Shown here in pieces: positions 62,417 through 64,000 of a DNA stretch of 64,000 nucleotides. The notes under the pieces are model-generated. The model made no database searches. It was not told the origin of the DNA and was given only the letters and a program-made list of their open reading frames with translations. This DNA is from DGNJ01 sp002388905 (GTDB taxonomy: Bacteria; Pseudomonadota; Gammaproteobacteria; Pseudomonadales; Porticoccaceae). Location of the stretch: contig DAITSJ010000007.1 of assembly GCA_036843405.1 (NCBI GenBank), positions 62,001-126,000 on the forward strand. The letters are read 5' to 3'. The position numbers and the translations under genes were made by a program. Position 1 is the first letter of the stretch. Each line of letters opens with the position of its first letter.

Positions 62417-62713
62417 TGCAGCCGGCGTGTTATTAACGATACAGAAAAAGATGCGATTGGCGTTGCTGCAAGCGAATGGTTTTGAAAATTATATAAGTAA
62501 AGAAAACGAGGTGTTACCACAACTGGATATCCTATACACACCAGCAGGTTTGCCCGCTTTGGTGCAGAGGCGTTCCTCGTCATCCGGTGCCGGATCGATC
62601 GGCGCAGGAAGCCAATACCTGACGCCCTGTCTAGATGATCAGCAATAACAGTGCTTGGCTGCGGACCGACCAAAACGATAAATCAAATATTCCCTTTTTG
62701 GAGGAAGCGAGTG

Positions 62714-64000
62714 ATGTCATATAGAACAAAATTATTGCCTATTTCCATGGCGGCCGGCCTTGCCGCGATATTCACTCCCGTTACCTCGGTTAGTGCCCAG
62801 GATGGCGAATCCAGTCGGATGCTCGAGGAAATTGTAGTGACCGCCCGTCGTCGCGAGGAGAGCCTGCAGGATGTTCCTGTCTCGGTAACGGCCTTCACTC
62901 CGGAACTCATGGAAGCCAAGGGCATCTCCCAGCCCTATGACCTGATCGGCAATGTTCCCGGGCTGACGGCTCAGGGGGGCAGCGCAAACCGCAATGATGT
63001 TAATTTCTTTATTCGCGGCCAGGGCATCACCTTTGGCAGTAGCCCCTCTGTGGTGCAGTACTTCGCCGAAACGCCGGTAGAACCCAACTCCGCCAGCGGT
63101 GGCCAGAACATCACCTACTATGATCTGGAGTCCATCGAGGTCCTTAAGGGCCCCCAGGGCACCCTGTTCGGTCGTCCGACGACCGGTGGGGCGGTCCTGA
63201 TCAATCCCAAGCGGCCCACCTATGAATTCGATGGGTTTGTCGAGGCCAAGCTGGGTAACTACGCTTCCCGGGATATCACCGCCGCTATCAATGTGCCCCT
63301 GATCGAGGACAAACTGGCGGTGCGTATTGCGGCGAATATGAGCTATCACGACGGTTATTCGAAGAGCCGGGTGACCGGTCAGGAGCTGGATGATCGTAAT
63401 CGGGACTCCTACCGGATCGGCGTGTTGTTCGAGCCCACCAGCTGGTTTTCCAATTACTTCCTGTTCGAGGATAATCGCATTGATGAAAACGGTACCGCGA
63501 TCATTAATGCCTTTCTCGATGAAGATCACCCGCTGTTGACTACCGATACCAACTTCGCGCCGGCTGTCGGTTTCGTGGAGGCAGGCGCAATGGAAATTAC
63601 TTCCGGCGGTATTATCAGGTTCGCCATTTGTCCCAATGCGCCATTCTTCGGGCAAACGGTTGCTCAATGTGTTTCCGACCGGATTGCCCGGGTGGACTCT
63701 GTGCGCAACGGTCTGATCGCCGAGCGTCAGCGGTTAGGCGACAATGACGGCGACGAGGTAAGGACAGCGGCTCATTCGAACTTCAACTTTCTCGATTCCC
63801 ATGTCCAGAAGATCATCAATATTACCAGGATCGACCTGGGGAAATGGGGTTTCCTGGGGGACACTTCACTCAAGAATATCTACCAGACAAACCGCAACGA
63901 AAAATCCTCGGTAGTCCGTGAGATTGGCGGATCACCCATTGAGCACGCCGTGGTGTATAACAACCTGGATATCGTCAATGGTGATCCGGTACAGTCCAGT
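62714..64000 (+). CDS. TonB-dependent outer-membrane receptor, N-terminal part (runs off the right edge)
   Basis: The ATG at 62714 follows GGAGG and opens 429 codons to the edge without a stop. A signal peptide (MSYRTKLLPISMAAGLAAIF...) is followed by the TonB box EIVVTARR. The plug has VPVSVTAFTPELMEAKG, FIRGQGITFGSSPSVVQYF and VLKGPQGTLFGRPTTGGAV. It is a clear paralogue of the receptor at 35736, sharing plug motifs and the later GFLGD...KNI strand. It probably imports a related compound. The barrel C-terminus is outside the window. Confidence 0.93.
   Translation, partial: MSYRTKLLPISMAAGLAAIFTPVTSVSAQDGESSRMLEEIVVTARRREESLQDVPVSVTAFTPELMEAKGISQPYDLIGNVPGLTAQGGSANRNDVNFFIRGQGITFGSSPSVVQYFAETPVEPNSASGGQNITYYDLESIEVLKGPQGTLFGRPTTGGAVLINPKRPTYEFDGFVEAKLGNYASRDITAAINVPLIEDKLAVRIAANMSYHDGYSKSRVTGQELDDRNRDSYRIGVLFEPTSWFSNYFLFEDNRIDENGTAIINAFLDEDHPLLTTDTNFAPAVGFVEAGAMEITSGGIIRFAICPNAPFFGQTVAQCVSDRIARVDSVRNGLIAERQRLGDNDGDEVRTAAHSNFNFLDSHVQKIINITRIDLGKWGFLGDTSLKNIYQTNRNEKSSVVREIGGSPIEHAVVYNNLDIVNGDPVQSS

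Larger units (their letters stand above)
61886..62713. other. 828-bp intergenic region with structured segment, operators and promoter
   Basis: From left to right it holds a palindromic operator-like site for the sulfotransferase (61932-61952), a structured segment resembling part of a group II intron (about 61975-62340), a sigma-70-like promoter (62364-62391) with an operator-like site on its start (62396-62416) and a leader of about 315 bases before the TonB receptor. Short open frames here have no protein character. Confidence 0.6.

Noticed and set aside
1..64000. CRISPR arrays, rRNA and tRNA genes, phage modules
   Set aside because: No regularly spaced repeats, rRNA cores, tRNA cloverleafs or phage structural genes were seen.

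Overview
The window is GC-rich, densely coded bacterial DNA. Protein types (TonB-dependent receptors, glcDEF-type glycolate oxidase, heteromeric acyl-CoA dehydrogenases, tannase-family esterases, cytochrome P450, many SDRs and crotonases) suggest a marine gammaproteobacterium of the Halieaceae/Spongiibacteraceae kind. That placement is inference from gene content; no rRNA or tRNA gene was seen.

Layout. 1-1.5 kb: a minus-strand cassette of a miniature secreted protein with an exosortase-type C-terminal signal, a fatty-acid-hydroxylase-family membrane enzyme and the start of an exosortase, behind a candidate sigma-54 promoter. 1.9-11.8 kb: a flavin-pocket protein, a GMC oxidoreductase, the glycolate operon glcD-E-F-B-G (minus) and a divergent TetR regulator. 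11.9-29.2 kb: a CoA-thioester degradation block: crotonases, epoxide hydrolase, paired acyl-CoA dehydrogenases, SDR, luciferase-like flavoenzyme, two thiolases, CoA-transferase, fused hydratase/3-hydroxyacyl-CoA dehydrogenase, alpha/beta hydrolase, MaoC hydratase and MFS transporter. 29.4-44.7 kb: ester/amide hydrolysis: three tannase/feruloyl-esterase paralogues, a divergent fourth hydrolase with a PKD-like tail, a carboxylesterase, an amidase, an SDR and a TonB receptor, plus a decayed ISL3-type transposase. 45.1-56.5 kb: iron-dependent alcohol dehydrogenase, a double-headed GntR regulator, P450-aldehyde dehydrogenase-rubredoxin, SDR, luciferase-like enzyme, DUF1330, a 164-bp MITE-like element, extended SDR, VOC, class II aldolase and an NTF2-like protein. 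56.6-61.9 kb (minus): MDR reductase, VOC, SDR, DUF1214 protein, sulfotransferase. 61.9-64 kb: a structured non-coding segment and a second TonB receptor, cut by the window edge.

How it may work together. The receptors and esterases would import and open an ester- or amide-linked, probably cyclic or branched substrate. P450, alcohol and aldehyde dehydrogenases would oxidise it, and the CoA block would shorten it to acetyl- or propionyl-CoA; glycolate oxidase and malate synthase handle a C2 product. The substrate is not known and no acyl-CoA ligase lies in the window. The strongest unifying signal is a 21-bp operator-like motif (AACTG-N9-(C/T)AGTT-AT and variants) at eight promoters across 51 kb, which suggests one regulon under a local TetR- or GntR-type regulator.
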